64,000 nt of DNA from Enterobacter pseudoroggenkampii. GTDB lineage: Bacteria > Pseudomonadota > Gammaproteobacteria > Enterobacterales > Enterobacteriaceae. Both the position numbers and the translations under genes were made by a program. The stretch covers positions 124,001-188,000 of the forward strand of contig NZ_JAPMLV010000003.1 in assembly GCF_026420145.1 (NCBI RefSeq). Reading direction: 5' to 3'. The notes below the pieces were generated by a model that had not been told where the DNA came from, searched no databases, and saw only the letters and a list, made by a program, of their open reading frames with translations. Of this stretch, positions 1 through 10,829 are shown in pieces; position 1 is the first letter of the stretch; the number at the start of each line of letters is the position of its first letter.

Positions 1-1873
1 CATGTTCGAACGTCTGGATCTGGGCGTGGGGGAAACGGTCTACGGCCTGGGTGAGCGCTTTACCGCGCTGGTGCGCAACGGCCAGACGGTCGAAACCTGG
101 AACCGCGACGGCGGCACCAGCACCGAGCAGTCCTACAAAAATATCCCATTCTACCTGACCAACCGCGGCTACGGCGTGCTGGTGAATCATCCGGAAAACG
201 TCTCGTTTGAAGTCGGCTCCGAGAAGGTCTCCAAAGTGCAGTTCAGCGTGGAGGGGGAATATCTTGAGTACTTCGTGATCGACGGCCCGACGCCGAAAGA
301 GGTGCTGAACCGCTATACGCAGTTCACCGGGCGACCGGCGCTGCCGCCTGCGTGGTCATTTGGCCTGTGGCTCACCACCTCGTTCACCACCAACTACGAC
401 GAAGCGACGGTTAACAGCTTTATCGACGGCATGGCCGAGCGCAACCTGCCGCTGCACGTGTTCCACTTCGACTGCTTCTGGATGAAGGCCTTCCAGTGGT
501 GCGATTTCGAGTGGGACCCGGTGACCTTCCCGGATCCGGAAGGAATGATCCGCCGCCTGAAGGAGAAAGGGCTGAAGGTCTGCGTGTGGATTAACCCGTA
601 CATTGGCCAGAAATCCCCGATCTTCCGTGAGCTGAAAGAGAAGGGCTACCTGCTCAAGCGCCCGGACGGCTCCCTGTGGCAGTGGGACAAATGGCAGCCG
701 GGGCTGGCGATTTATGACTTTACCAACCCGGACGCGTGCCGGTGGTATGCCGACAGGCTGAAAGGCCTGGTGGATATCGGCGTCGACTGCTTCAAGACCG
801 ACTTCGGCGAGCGTATCCCGACGGACGTGCAGTGGTTTGACGGGTCCGATCCGCAGAAGATGCACAACCATTACGCCTACATCTATAACGAGCTGGTGTG
901 GAACGTGCTGAAAGAGACGGTGGGGGAAGAAGAAGCGGTGCTGTTTGCCCGCTCCGCGTCCGTCGGGGCGCAGCAGTTCCCGGTGCACTGGGGCGGCGAC
1001 TGCTACGCCAACTATGAATCTATGGCCGAGAGCCTGCGCGGCGGGCTGTCGACTGGCCTGTCCGGCTTCGGGTTCTGGAGCCACGATATCGGCGGGTTCG
1101 AAAACACCGCCCCGGCGCACGTCTACAAACGCTGGTGCGCGTTCGGGCTGTTCTCCAGCCACAGCCGCCTGCACGGCAGTAAATCCTACCGCGTGCCGTG
1201 GGCCTACGATGACGAGTCCTGCGACGTGGTGCGCCACTTCACGCAGCTGAAGTGTCAGCTGATGCCGTACCTGTACCGTCAGGCGGCGCTGGCCCGCGAG
1301 TTCGGTACGCCGATGCTGCGGGCGATGATGCTGGAGTTCCCGGACGATCCAGCGTGCGATTACCTCGATCGTCAGTACATGCTGGGGGATGCAATGATGG
1401 TGGCACCGGTGTTCTCCGAGGCGGGCGACGTGCAGTTCTACCTGCCGGAAGGCCGCTGGACGCACCTGTGGCACAACGACGAAATTCAGGGCAGCCGCTG
1501 GCATAAGCAGCAGCACGATTTCATGAGCCTGCCGGTCTATGTGCGCGACAACACGCTGCTGGCGCTGGGTAATAATAACCAGAAGCCGGACTATGCGTGG
1601 CACGAGGGGACGGCCTTCCAGCTGTTTAACCTGGACGATGGCGCTACGGCCACATGCGACGTGCCCGCGGCGGACGGTTCGGCGATCTTTACGCTGCAGG
1701 CGACGCGCAACGGCAACACCATTACCCTAAAAGGTGAAGGGGAGGCGCGGAACTGGTCGATCTGTCTACGCAATATACAGAAAATCCATGGAGTAAAAGG
1801 TGGTTCTCAGGCAGGTAGTGAGTGGGGGGTAGTGTTAAAAGCGCTCCAAAATGAGGTGATTATTCATCTTTAA
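1..1873 (+). CDS. yicI: Alpha-xylosidase YicI, GH31 (5' end outside window)
   Basis: This is a glycoside hydrolase family 31 enzyme that releases alpha-xylose from isoprimeverose-type oligosaccharides in the cytoplasm. The frame is open to the window edge. Its first methionine (base 2) matches residue 150 of the 772-residue E. coli protein, so about 149 N-terminal residues are missing. The nucleophile motif KTDFGER places the catalytic Asp at residue 267 of the visible part (Asp416 in E. coli numbering), and the SHDIGGFE region that follows is the conserved acid/base and substrate segment. The C-terminal beta-sandwich is complete and diverges only in the last 30 residues. In E. coli its operon partner is the transporter YicJ, which would lie upstream of the window. 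Confidence 0.95.
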   Translation, partial: MFERLDLGVGETVYGLGERFTALVRNGQTVETWNRDGGTSTEQSYKNIPFYLTNRGYGVLVNHPENVSFEVGSEKVSKVQFSVEGEYLEYFVIDGPTPKEVLNRYTQFTGRPALPPAWSFGLWLTTSFTTNYDEATVNSFIDGMAERNLPLHVFHFDCFWMKAFQWCDFEWDPVTFPDPEGMIRRLKEKGLKVCVWINPYIGQKSPIFRELKEKGYLLKRPDGSLWQWDKWQPGLAIYDFTNPDACRWYADRLKGLVDIGVDCFKTDFGERIPTDVQWFDGSDPQKMHNHYAYIYNELVWNVLKETVGEEEAVLFARSASVGAQQFPVHWGGDCYANYESMAESLRGGLSTGLSGFGFWSHDIGGFENTAPAHVYKRWCAFGLFSSHSRLHGSKSYRVPWAYDDESCDVVRHFTQLKCQLMPYLYRQAALAREFGTPMLRAMMLEFPDDPACDYLDRQYMLGDAMMVAPVFSEAGDVQFYLPEGRWTHLWHNDEIQGSRWHKQQHDFMSLPVYVRDNTLLALGNNNQKPDYAWHEGTAFQLFNLDDGATATCDVPAADGSAIFTLQATRNGNTITLKGEGEARNWSICLRNIQKIHGVKGGSQAGSEWGVVLKALQNEVIIHL

Positions 1874-1890
1874 TTGTAGCTAACGTAATA

Positions 1891-1916
1891 AAAAGCGAGC
1901 CTTATGGCTCGCTTTT
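1891..1916. terminator. Bidirectional Rho-independent terminator
   Basis: The stem AAAAGCGAGCC / GGCTCGCTTTT has a 4-base loop, with a T-run on the + side and an A-run on the other. It lies between the converging ends of yicI and the autotransporter gene and can terminate both. Confidence 0.85.
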
Positions 1917-1925
1917 TGTTGGCGA

Positions 1926-4900
1926 TCAGTTAACGGTTAAATCCATCGTTAATCGATATTCAAACGCCCAGGCGGTGTGCCAGTCTTTTCCGAAGAAATG
2001 GATCAATCCAGTGTAATGGCCCGGCGGAATGTCCTGGTTATCACTACGGCTCCACGTAAATTTGGCTCGGTAACCGTCTACGCTACACGTTATTGCTGCG
2101 TTAAGAGGGCGCTGTGAACAAGCCGATGTACGATAACCTTTAAGGTAGACTTCATATTGCTTACCGCTGTCGTCGATCAATGTGACGGGTGTTGAGACAT
2201 CAGCGCTACCGCTTGCCTCCCAAACAAGCTGTGTGGGACCGGTGGTGGGGGAAGCGGTGACAAAGCCTAAACTCGAATAACCTTTAATCTCCGCGGAAGT
2301 ATAGGTTGATGAATCCGTTGTCACATACCATGTATCTTCAATGGTGTTGATAAACTTCACCTGGCTATTTTCTAATGATGATGCATTGATCGATGCTGTC
2401 ACCGTAGCCATGCCAATATCATTGCCGCTTAGTTTCACTGTAGCGACGCCTGAGCTGTTGGTATTGGTTGTTGACCCTGACAGCTTGTTCAACGTGGTTT
2501 GCCAGTTAATGGCGGCGCCAGGCACGCTGTTATGGTTCACATCCTCAATTTGAGTGGTGTAAGTAACAGAATCCGAGCCGTTAGCGAGCGCAGTGGTTTT
2601 GTCCACCGTCAGTGAAAGCAGCGTTGCCGTTTTCGCATCACCAATAAAGGTTACTTTCGCGGCGGACAGCGTTTTGCTATTGCCCGGTACCGTTGCCGTC
2701 ACCACCGCATCACGTGCTTTAAGCGTATGTCCTGAAATGGACGCGATACCCTGCTCATTCGTGATGCTACTGCTGGCCGTAAGGATCAGATCAGAATCGT
2801 CGCTGCTCCAGTTAATCGCCGTTGACGGCAGGATGTTGCCGTTCGCATCCTTCACGGTGACCGACCAGGTCACCGTGTCGGTATTGTCCGCGACGGCCTG
2901 GGTTTTATCGGCCTTGATATTTGTGAGCGTGGCGGTTTCAACGTCCCCAATAATGTTCAGCGTTAAGGTTTGCTGAGCACTGTTGATACCTGCCCCGACA
3001 ACCGTTGTACCGGCTTTGGTGTCTGTGTAAGTCACGCTGGTTAAGCCATTGCTGTCGGTGACGCTGCTGTCGGCTGGCAGGAATGCTCCTCCGTTGCTAT
3101 CGGTACCCCAGTGTACCGTCGCGTTCGCAACGGGATTGTCGTTCGCGTCAGTGATCGTGGCCTGAAGCGTGACGAGATCTTTTCCTGCCACGATATCCGT
3201 TGTTTTGCTGGCAGTGATCTTCGCGACCTTCTCCGTGGTGCTGTCAGCGATAAAACGCATCGTTGCTGAGGATGTATTCACGCCATTAAACGTGGCGATC
3301 GCTTTGCACGAGACAATATTCCCTGAAGTTACGGATACAGTCGATTTGCCCTCGGTATTGGTGGGCACTGTGTTGGCAGAGAGGTGCGCAGAATCCGCCG
3401 GGTTAAGGCTCCATGCTACCTCGCCCTGGTTGATGAGGTTGCCGTAATCGTCCTTAACTGTAGCCGTTAAGTTAATCGCGTCCTTATCGTCGGCTATGGC
3501 ATCGTAATCATATCCCGGAGAGGTGATCGAGACCACTTTCGCACTCACCTGGTCCGGCACGATGTCAAGCTGAATGGTTTTCTGGCTGTTATTCACGCTG
3601 CTTGCCGTCACGATTGTGGCCTGCGCGAGCGTGCCGCTAAAGGTAACTATCGCCTGTCCTTGGGCATCGGTAGTTGAGGTCGGCTCACTGAAGTTACCCG
3701 AGGTATTATTGGATGACCAATTGACTGCTGCGTTAGCAATAGGATGCCCAGATGCATCCTGCACCGTTGCCGTCAGGGTGACATTGTCTCTTCCCGCGGC
3801 AATGTCGTCCGTTTTACTTGCCGTAAGCGTCTGAATGGCGGCCAATCCGGTATCGGCGGTAAAGTTCACGGTTTCTGCATTTTCATCCATACCGTTGACT
3901 TTGGCGGTGACCACGTACTTTTCTACCAGGGTAGAGGTTAAGGAAACGGTCACCTTACCTGCGCTGTCAGAGGTGCTGCTGGTGGCTGACAGCTTGCCCG
4001 TGGTTGGGCTTACCGACCATTCTGCACTTACCCCTGTAACAGGGTTACTGTTGGCGTCGGTCACGGTGCCGGTATAGATTATGCTGTCCATGCCATTGGC
4101 GATCGCAGTGGTTTTATTCGTGGTGATGTTTCCTATCTGCGCGGTTGCGGAATCGCCGGTAAAGGTGGTAACCGGCGCATTCCACGCCGCGCCTGTCACC
4201 GCCTGAGCAGTCACGTTGACGTCACCAGCTTTCAGGGTTGTCACGGTTACCGTTGCGGTGCCGTTCACGTCCGTTTTGGTCGTTGCGGATGACAGTTTCG
4301 CCGTAGTGGGTATTGCCTTCCAGCTAACGTCCTGGCCATTAACCGGGTTACCCTGGGCATCTGTCACGGTGGCGGTGTAGGTGATCTGATCTTTACCATT
4401 GGCGATGGCCGTCGACTTATCCACCGTGACGTCCGTAACTTTTGCCGTCGCGGTGTCCGCGGTAAACAGGAGGTCAGGCGAATTAACCGCCCCGCCGGTT
4501 GTGGCGCTGGCTGAGACGACCACCTTACCCTGCGCGGACGAGACCAGCGTGACAATGGCATCCCCTTGCGGGTTAGTACTATTTTGCGCGGCGCTCAGCG
4601 AACCTTGTCCCTGCACGATTTTCCATTCGATGGCGCCGTTCGCAACAGGGTGCTCACTGGCATCGATAACGTGAGCCGTCAGCGTAATACGATCGTTCTG
4701 GTTGGCCACCGCCTGGGTTTTGTCCACGTTCAGCGACTGAACAGACGCCGTGGCGTTATCCGCAAGGAAACTAATGGTGGCGGAGGTTTGCGATTGTTTT
4801 CCCAGCACCGCGGTAACCGTCACGTTTTCTACCGCGGTTGATGTCAGATCGACAGTCGCTACACCCTGCGCGTCCGTGTTGGTGGCGCTAGCGGATAAGC

Positions 4901-7355
4901 TTGCGTCAGTACTGGACGTAGTCCAGTTAACGGGAATGTCCTGAGCCGGATTGTGATTGGCATCTTCAACCTTCACCGTGAAAGTGACGGCATCGTGGCC
5001 GTTGGCGAGCGCTGAGGCTTTACTGGACGTTACGCTGCTTAGGGTTGTGGTTTTAGCATCCGGCAGAAAAGTCAGCGTGCCTGATGTTAATGCCTCGCTG
5101 TTTCCCGTTGAGGCCGAAACAATGCCCTGCCCGGCTTTTGCTGACGTCAGGGTGACAGTCGCAATTCCATTCTCGTCGGTATTGCTCTTTTTATCCGCCA
5201 GGTGAGCGGTACCGCTGGCTGAATCGATCGCCCAGTCTACGGTCTGGTTCGCCAGCGGATGCTGGCTGGCATCGGTGACCATCGCGCTGACGGTGATAGC
5301 GTCCTGATTATCGGCACGGGCAACGGTTTTATCGGCATCAATTTGCAGGACCTGCGCGCTGCTGGTGTCGGCCGTAAACTGCAATGGCTGACTGTTCATG
5401 GATTCGCCGTTATCAAGCGTCGCGCTCACCGTAGCGCGTATGATTTGGCCGCTGGTGACAGAGGCGACGGCATTTCCCTGGCTATCTGTTGTGCTCACTG
5501 GCGCGCTTAGTATTGCGTCGGCGTTGTTGCTTTGCCAGTGCACTGTCATGCCCTGTACAGGATTATTCATCGCGTCTACCACGTGCGCCGTCAGCGAAAT
5601 CGCGTCCTGACTGTTCGCCAGCGCGGTGGTTTTGGAGACGTCAATGGTGGCGAAATGCGCGTTGTCTTGCACTGCCGTCAGGTTAATGGTGGTGGTGCTG
5701 AGCTTCGTGGTTTGATTATAGAGCGGCTGGACGATAACCGCGCCAGGTCGCGTGCCCGCAGTGAAAGTACTCACGTATACGCCCGGATACTGCTCCCTAA
5801 ACGCGCTGATTTTTTCCGCTACCGTTGAAGTGGAGGATACCTGGTTTTGCGTGTTGCGAATCAGCTCGGCGCTAAGGTTGCTGGCGAGTCCGGTAATTTT
5901 TTGCCCGCTGCCTGATGTAACTGTGACGTTCACTTGTGTTGTGCTGACGCTGTCTGCTGGCAGCGTTGTGCTGTCCGCCGTGGTTGTGGTGGCGATATCA
6001 TTCAGATTAAAACCGCTCACGGCTACGGTCATATGGCTGACGTCAGATTTATTGCCCTGGTTGTCGTAGGCCGTGGCGGCAACAACGTACATATTCTTCT
6101 CGGCGCCATTTTGTATGTAATGCGGCATCGTGACCGTCCATGCGCCGTTTTTCTCGGTGATGCTGCCGCCGTTCTGGACCAGATTGTCATCCTGCCAGGA
6201 GATATGATCGAGAGGGTATTTGCTCTTCACCATGACGTTGACTGGCAGCTTTTCATCCTCTGTACCGGTTACTTTTTCCGGCACTTTGAGCGATATCAGC
6301 TCTTTCTTGCGGTAGTCCAGCACGATGGTGTTGTTGCGATTGACCAAATCGAGGCGACTGCCGAGCAGCGTACGGCGGTTTTTGACGTTATCGGCGTCGA
6401 GTTGAGCACTGAGTGGCGAGCCGAGCATCCAGTTAACCGCCATCTCGACCTGGGTATCGTTATGATCGCCTTTCCCCATTTTTTGGTTCACGCCAACGGA
6501 AAGGAGCGGAACCGGAGTGTAATTTACGCCCGCGGTCAATGCATAGGGATCGTGCTGGCGGTCATCGTCGCTGTCGCCAAACAGCGCCACGCTGTCGCCA
6601 TAATATTGCTCCCAAATCAATTGCGCGCCGAGTTGCGGATAGGCCGGTAAATAACCTTCGGCCCGCACGTCATAGCCGCTGGCGACACGCTCTTCGTAAT
6701 CCGTATGGTCTTTCGAATCTTTCCAGCCAGAAAGACGCTGATAGGCGTTGGCGCTCAGCTTGAGATAATCCCAGCCAAGCTCGCCGCCAATGCCCAGGCG
6801 CTGGTGGGTCACGCTTGAGATTTGCTGGTCATAAAAGGCGTTAACGCCCCACATCCAGCGGTCGGCGAAATAACGATAACCTGCCCCAGCGTTGATAATA
6901 TTGCGATCGTCATCGCGTCTTCCGCCTAATTGCGTAAATAACAGGTTGTGTTTCCGATCATCATAAAGCGGCAGCAGGGCATCCAGACTCGCGCTCTCCA
7001 GCGACAGATCGTTATTGAGACCTAAATTTACCTTTGCCGTGCCAAACTGCTGAAGCCAGTTTTGTACTTCATTCGTGGCATAAGCCGATCCGTTATTAAG
7101 CGCAGAGTTAATTAACGCATCCGTTTTGTTATCCTGACTCAGCATAGAGCCCGTGCTGGACAGCACATTTGCGAGATTTTTACCTGCCTCATCTTCTTTA
7201 TCTGTACCTGATGCTGGCCTGGAAACTGGCTCCGATGCTGATGGGATGGGCATTTCTGCTCTGGCGGGGAATGAAAATATAAATGAGTTAATAAACAGAA
7301 AGATAAGATGGACGCATATTTGCGTGCAGGCCATAAATCGTGCAGAAAAATGCAT
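1926..7355 (-). CDS. Invasin/intimin-like inverse autotransporter adhesin
   Basis: This is a predicted outer-membrane adhesin of 1809 residues. Residues 1-33 are a long signal peptide ending in ARA. Residues about 97-350 form the inverse-autotransporter beta-barrel (WLQQFGTAKVNLGL at the start, NRNNTIVLDYRKKE at the end). About 440-560 hold a divergent Ig-like domain. From about 566 to 1669 there are eleven Big_1 Ig-like repeats of about 100 residues, each with a core like KTxAxANGxDxITxTxxVxD and a VxW strand. Residues 1670-1809 form a separate tip domain with two cysteines (1746, 1757) and the motif NQDIPPGHYTG, which resembles fimbrial adhesin/AfaD-type domains (from memory). No LysM domain is visible. 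The start has a good AAGGA site 8 bases upstream. In E. coli yicI and yicH are neighbours, so the gene looks inserted. Ligand and role are unknown. Confidence 0.9.
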   Translation of the reverse strand: MHFSARFMACTQICVHLIFLFINSFIFSFPARAEMPIPSASEPVSRPASGTDKEDEAGKNLANVLSSTGSMLSQDNKTDALINSALNNGSAYATNEVQNWLQQFGTAKVNLGLNNDLSLESASLDALLPLYDDRKHNLLFTQLGGRRDDDRNIINAGAGYRYFADRWMWGVNAFYDQQISSVTHQRLGIGGELGWDYLKLSANAYQRLSGWKDSKDHTDYEERVASGYDVRAEGYLPAYPQLGAQLIWEQYYGDSVALFGDSDDDRQHDPYALTAGVNYTPVPLLSVGVNQKMGKGDHNDTQVEMAVNWMLGSPLSAQLDADNVKNRRTLLGSRLDLVNRNNTIVLDYRKKELISLKVPEKVTGTEDEKLPVNVMVKSKYPLDHISWQDDNLVQNGGSITEKNGAWTVTMPHYIQNGAEKNMYVVAATAYDNQGNKSDVSHMTVAVSGFNLNDIATTTTADSTTLPADSVSTTQVNVTVTSGSGQKITGLASNLSAELIRNTQNQVSSTSTVAEKISAFREQYPGVYVSTFTAGTRPGAVIVQPLYNQTTKLSTTTINLTAVQDNAHFATIDVSKTTALANSQDAISLTAHVVDAMNNPVQGMTVHWQSNNADAILSAPVSTTDSQGNAVASVTSGQIIRATVSATLDNGESMNSQPLQFTADTSSAQVLQIDADKTVARADNQDAITVSAMVTDASQHPLANQTVDWAIDSASGTAHLADKKSNTDENGIATVTLTSAKAGQGIVSASTGNSEALTSGTLTFLPDAKTTTLSSVTSSKASALANGHDAVTFTVKVEDANHNPAQDIPVNWTTSSTDASLSASATNTDAQGVATVDLTSTAVENVTVTAVLGKQSQTSATISFLADNATASVQSLNVDKTQAVANQNDRITLTAHVIDASEHPVANGAIEWKIVQGQGSLSAAQNSTNPQGDAIVTLVSSAQGKVVVSASATTGGAVNSPDLLFTADTATAKVTDVTVDKSTAIANGKDQITYTATVTDAQGNPVNGQDVSWKAIPTTAKLSSATTKTDVNGTATVTVTTLKAGDVNVTAQAVTGAAWNAPVTTFTGDSATAQIGNITTNKTTAIANGMDSIIYTGTVTDANSNPVTGVSAEWSVSPTTGKLSATSSTSDSAGKVTVSLTSTLVEKYVVTAKVNGMDENAETVNFTADTGLAAIQTLTASKTDDIAAGRDNVTLTATVQDASGHPIANAAVNWSSNNTSGNFSEPTSTTDAQGQAIVTFSGTLAQATIVTASSVNNSQKTIQLDIVPDQVSAKVVSITSPGYDYDAIADDKDAINLTATVKDDYGNLINQGEVAWSLNPADSAHLSANTVPTNTEGKSTVSVTSGNIVSCKAIATFNGVNTSSATMRFIADSTTEKVAKITASKTTDIVAGKDLVTLQATITDANDNPVANATVHWGTDSNGGAFLPADSSVTDSNGLTSVTYTDTKAGTTVVGAGINSAQQTLTLNIIGDVETATLTNIKADKTQAVADNTDTVTWSVTVKDANGNILPSTAINWSSDDSDLILTASSSITNEQGIASISGHTLKARDAVVTATVPGNSKTLSAAKVTFIGDAKTATLLSLTVDKTTALANGSDSVTYTTQIEDVNHNSVPGAAINWQTTLNKLSGSTTNTNSSGVATVKLSGNDIGMATVTASINASSLENSQVKFINTIEDTWYVTTDSSTYTSAEIKGYSSLGFVTASPTTGPTQLVWEASGSADVSTPVTLIDDSGKQYEVYLKGYRTSACSQRPLNAAITCSVDGYRAKFTWSRSDNQDIPPGHYTGLIHFFGKDWHTAWAFEYRLTMDLTVN

Positions 7356-7530
7356 TGCTGGAGTCCTTTCCTGAGTAACGATAGAGAGGTGGTAAAGTCA
7401 CCAGCAGCAGTATATTAAGATTTATCTAAGGTGTGTTTTAGGGTTTCTTATTTTTAATTTTATTTTTTCTAAATTAAAAAATAGTTAACGGTTAGTTAAC
7501 TTTAAAACTTAAAAATAACTTTATTTATAT

Positions 7531-7560
7531 AACCAGCCTCGTATTTTCAGGAGGCTGGTT
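7531..7560 (-). terminator. Hairpin downstream of yicH
   Basis: A perfect 10-bp stem AACCAGCCTC / GAGGCTGGTT with a 10-base loop lies just past the yicH stop. On the minus strand it is followed by an AT-rich tract rather than a clean U-run, so terminator function is plausible but not certain. The rest of the 232-bp gap to the autotransporter gene is very AT-rich and presumably holds that gene's promoter. Confidence 0.5.
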
Positions 7561-7587
7561 ATTGATTTAAAAAACAATATAACAATT

Positions 7588-9288
7588 TTATTCGCTGTTA
7601 GAAATATTAATATTTATGGGTGTTCCATTAACTAAATTTTGAGTAACTTGTTTTTTATCCATATTTATTGCGGTAAGCGTTCCATTAACCGAGGATTTAA
7701 GTGGCGCGTTAGCCTTTACGCTGCCGCTGGCGGTGAGCTGAATATTGCCGTCGCCCGCAATCGGCAGCGCAGGCCAGCCCCACTGCTGCAGTACGTTGAG
7801 CGGCACGCCGCGCCCGTTCAGGCTCACCGTAGTCTGCCGCTGCGGAAGCTGAGAAACCGTCGCCGTTGCTTCCAGAATACCTTTCTCGGTAAACGCGCTC
7901 AGGTCGGTAATGTTCACCGTGGCGGCGTTGGCATTCAGCGCCAGCGACGGACGGCGCACGTCCACGCGGTTGAAGGTCGCCGCCGCGCCGTTCAGGGTTG
8001 CGCTGCCGCCCCAGACGCCCCACTGGCGATCTTTCACCAGCTGCAGGTTTGCGCCATAGCCATCCAGAGAGGTGATCTGCCACGGGAAGGCGGGATCGAT
8101 GTCGATCACCAGGTTGCGGCTCAGGCCGAATTTTTGCAGCGTGACGCTGTTCAGCCATTCCGGCAGAGGCTCCATCCACAGCGTCTTCCAGTTCTGCGGC
8201 AGGGTGTATTCCAGCCCGGCGATGGCGACATCGTCCAGCACCAGCGCTTTACCGTCGCGCAGCCAGTTGCCGGAGGTGCGCACCATGCCGCCCTCCCAGC
8301 GGGAAGTGAACTGACGCAGCGCCATGCCCTGCGGGGAAAACTCTGCATTCAGAATCGGGTCAAACAGATGCAGGGAGCCGTAGATAAACTCGCTGGCGTT
8401 CATCGACAGGCGGCCCTCCTGGCTCTGCCAGTCGCCTTTGCTGAGAGTCAGGTTGCGAAGGCTTAAGTCGAGATCGGTCACCGCCCAGTCCGGGCCCTGA
8501 AGCCGGGCGTCGGTCACGTCCAGACGACCAATCTGCAGAGAGGGAATGGTGGCCAGCGGCGCGAAGAAAGCCGTCAGCGTTTTATCGCTCTGCAGGCGGA
8601 TTTCGTTCAGACGCATGGTGTCGATAATCCAGCTCCCGTCGGCGTTGCGCAGGGCGGAGCCGGTGAGTGAGCCGCGGGCCATATCGGCGCCAATCGTGTT
8701 CAGCACCACTTCCTTGCCGTTAAGCTGGCCCTCGATCAGCACGTTGGTGGCCGGTACGCCGTTCAGGGTCAGCGAGCCTGCGCTCATCTGAATCTGCGCG
8801 TTGTTCCCCAGCACGTTGCCCGCTTCCGGCTGCCACGGGCTGACGCCGCCCGTCACCTTCTGCGCGCTCAGGTCCCATTCGGTATTCGGGCTGTTAAAGG
8901 CCATGTTATTCAGCTGCAGGCGATCCGCCTGGAAAGGCAGCGGCGCCGTCTGCGGCGAGAGATTCAGCGTGCCGTCGAACAGGGTGATGGTGTCCATATG
9001 CAGCGGATCGGTTACCTGGCGGCTGCTCAGGCCGATATCCACTTTTTTGGCGACCAGCGTGGCGGGTTTACCATCCCGACCAAAGATGACATTTTCCAGA
9101 ATAATGTGGGAAGGCGACGAAAAGCGGTGATTCATCTTGTCGAAACTGAGTTCGTAATCGGTATTCACCGTCACCCAGCTGCTGACCTGAGACGCGCCCC
9201 AGCGGGTCTGGAGCAGAATGTAGAGCGCCAGCATCACAATGAGCAGGGCTACCAGAAGATAGATGAGGAGCTTTCCAATAAATTTCAT
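7588..9288 (-). CDS. yicH: AsmA-family inner-membrane protein YicH
   Basis: This protein is 566 residues against 569 in E. coli. One N-terminal membrane anchor (about residues 5-27) is followed by a long periplasmic domain of the AsmA/TamB-like class. Members of that class are thought to act in envelope or phospholipid homeostasis; the specific role of YicH is not settled. The start at 9288 (MKFIGKLL) is preferred over the ATG-initiated frame eight codons upstream because it matches the E. coli N-terminus and has GGAAG at the right distance. Conserved stretches such as EFIYGSLHLFDP and FNRVDVRRPSLAL are retained. The last 30 residues differ from E. coli. Confidence 0.93.
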   Translation of the reverse strand: MKFIGKLLIYLLVALLIVMLALYILLQTRWGASQVSSWVTVNTDYELSFDKMNHRFSSPSHIILENVIFGRDGKPATLVAKKVDIGLSSRQVTDPLHMDTITLFDGTLNLSPQTAPLPFQADRLQLNNMAFNSPNTEWDLSAQKVTGGVSPWQPEAGNVLGNNAQIQMSAGSLTLNGVPATNVLIEGQLNGKEVVLNTIGADMARGSLTGSALRNADGSWIIDTMRLNEIRLQSDKTLTAFFAPLATIPSLQIGRLDVTDARLQGPDWAVTDLDLSLRNLTLSKGDWQSQEGRLSMNASEFIYGSLHLFDPILNAEFSPQGMALRQFTSRWEGGMVRTSGNWLRDGKALVLDDVAIAGLEYTLPQNWKTLWMEPLPEWLNSVTLQKFGLSRNLVIDIDPAFPWQITSLDGYGANLQLVKDRQWGVWGGSATLNGAAATFNRVDVRRPSLALNANAATVNITDLSAFTEKGILEATATVSQLPQRQTTVSLNGRGVPLNVLQQWGWPALPIAGDGNIQLTASGSVKANAPLKSSVNGTLTAINMDKKQVTQNLVNGTPININISNSE

Positions 9289-9373
9289 GGTCTTCCATCC
9301 CGCAAAACGCACATAAGGGAGTTATGCACGATTTATGCGCAATCCTCAAGGCGGGAATGGTGTAATTAGATGT

Positions 9374-9400
9374 CACGGCAGGCATTGACTGCCTGCCGTG
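9374..9400 (-). terminator. Hairpin downstream of xanP
   Basis: A perfect 10-bp stem CACGGCAGGC / GCCTGCCGTG with a 7-base loop lies directly after the xanP stop. The flanking U-tract is weak, so it may act as a 3' stabilising hairpin as much as a terminator. Confidence 0.55.
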
Positions 9401-9407
9401 AGAGAAA

Positions 9408-10799
9408 TCAATTTTTCTCAGGCGGGAAAACGAGGTTCAGCACGATAGCGGTGATACCGCCTGCGGCAATGCCGGAAGAGAGCAGGTTTTTCACCCAGTC
9501 AGGTGCAAACTGCAGGATCAGCGGCTGCTGGGAAACGCCCAGACCGACGGCCAGCGACAGAGCGATAATCATGATCGCGCGGCGGTTCAGCGGCTCGCGG
9601 GAGACAATACGTACGCCGGAGGCCGCGATAGTCCCGAACATCACCAGCGTTGCGCCGCCCAGCACAGGCTCAGGGATGTGCTGCACAAAACCGCTCACCG
9701 CCGGGAACAGGCCGAGGACGATCAGCATCAGCGCCACCACGAAGCCAACGTAGCGGCTGGCCACGCCGGTCAGCTGGATCACGCCGTTGTTCTGACCGAA
9801 GCAGGAGTTCGGGAAGGTGTTGAAGACCGCAGAGACAAACGAGTTCAGGCCATTCGCCAGCACGCCGCCTTTCAGGCGCTTCATGTACAGCGGGCCGGAC
9901 ACCGGCTGCTCGGAGACGTCGGAGGTGGCGGTGATATCACCGATGGTCTCCAGGGAGGTGATCATAAAGACCAGCATCAGCGGCAGGAGCAGACCCCAGT
10001 CAATGCCCAGACCGTAGTACAGCGGCGTAGGAACGACGATCAGCGCGCTGTTGGTCGGCGCGGTGTTCTCCGGCAGCATGCCCAGCGCCCACGCCAGCAG
10101 GTAACCCGCCGCCATGGCGATCACCAGCGAGGCCACGCGCAGGTAAGGGTTACGCTGACGGTTAAGCAGAATAATGATCGCCAGCACGACGCCCGCCAGC
10201 AGCAGGTTTTTCGGCGCGCCGAAGGTGTGGTCGCTCATTGCGGCATAGCCGCCGCCGATGGAGGTAAGGCCCACCTGAATCAGCGACAGGCCGATAATCA
10301 TCACGACGACGCCGGAAACCAGCGGGGTGATAACGCGGCGAGCCAGATGCAGAACGCGGGAGATCACCATCTCCGTACAGCTGGCCAGCATCAGCGTGCC
10401 GAACAGCGCCGCCATCATGGTCGGGACATCCGCACCGCCGGTTTTCAGCGCCGTACCGCCCATGATCAGCGGCGCCACGAAGTTAAAGCTGGTGCCCTGA
10501 ATCGACAATAATCCCGACCCCACCGGACCCCACGCTTTAATTTGAATAATCGAGGCCACGCCGGAGGCAAAAAGAGACATGCTGATAATGTGCTGCGTGT
10601 CCTGCGCCGGTAAACCGAGCGCCTGGCAAATCAGCAGCGCCGGGGTGATCACCGCAACAAACATCGCCAGAAGATGCTGGCAGGCGGCGAACAGCGTTTG
10701 CGGCAGCGGCGGGCGGTCTTCAAGGCGGTAAATCAGTTCGCTATTTTGCTTCTGCGCAATCGGTTGCGCATCAGGCGACTCTATGGTGTTAACGGACAT
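9408..10799 (-). CDS. xanP: Xanthine:proton symporter XanP (NAT/NCS2 family)
   Basis: This inner-membrane xanthine permease has 463 residues, nearly identical to E. coli XanP (YicE). It belongs to the nucleobase-ascorbate transporter family, usually modelled with 14 membrane segments. The family signature [15 protein letters not shown] and the preceding [12 protein letters not shown] substrate-site region are intact. The start at 10799 (MSVNTIES) matches E. coli; an ATG five codons upstream is in frame but unlikely. The gene is divergent from gltS, and a PurR-like box overlaps its predicted -35 element, which fits purine-responsive control. Confidence 0.96.
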   Translation of the reverse strand: MSVNTIESPDAQPIAQKQNSELIYRLEDRPPLPQTLFAACQHLLAMFVAVITPALLICQALGLPAQDTQHIISMSLFASGVASIIQIKAWGPVGSGLLSIQGTSFNFVAPLIMGGTALKTGGADVPTMMAALFGTLMLASCTEMVISRVLHLARRVITPLVSGVVVMIIGLSLIQVGLTSIGGGYAAMSDHTFGAPKNLLLAGVVLAIIILLNRQRNPYLRVASLVIAMAAGYLLAWALGMLPENTAPTNSALIVVPTPLYYGLGIDWGLLLPLMLVFMITSLETIGDITATSDVSEQPVSGPLYMKRLKGGVLANGLNSFVSAVFNTFPNSCFGQNNGVIQLTGVASRYVGFVVALMLIVLGLFPAVSGFVQHIPEPVLGGATLVMFGTIAASGVRIVSREPLNRRAIMIIALSLAVGLGVSQQPLILQFAPDWVKNLLSSGIAAGGITAIVLNLVFPPEKN

Positions 10800-10829
10800 C
10801 GGCGGCAATCCCACGGTGGAAAAGCGGGC

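Noticed and set aside
356..1603. 415-codon open frame antisense to yicI
   Set aside because: High-GC shadow frame opposite a conserved GH31 gene; the translation is His/Arg/Val-rich and has no family resemblance.
2300..5700. Regular repeats that could suggest a CRISPR or tandem DNA array
   Set aside because: Period of about 300 bp, all in one reading frame and encoding Big_1 domains; no short identical repeats with unique spacers.
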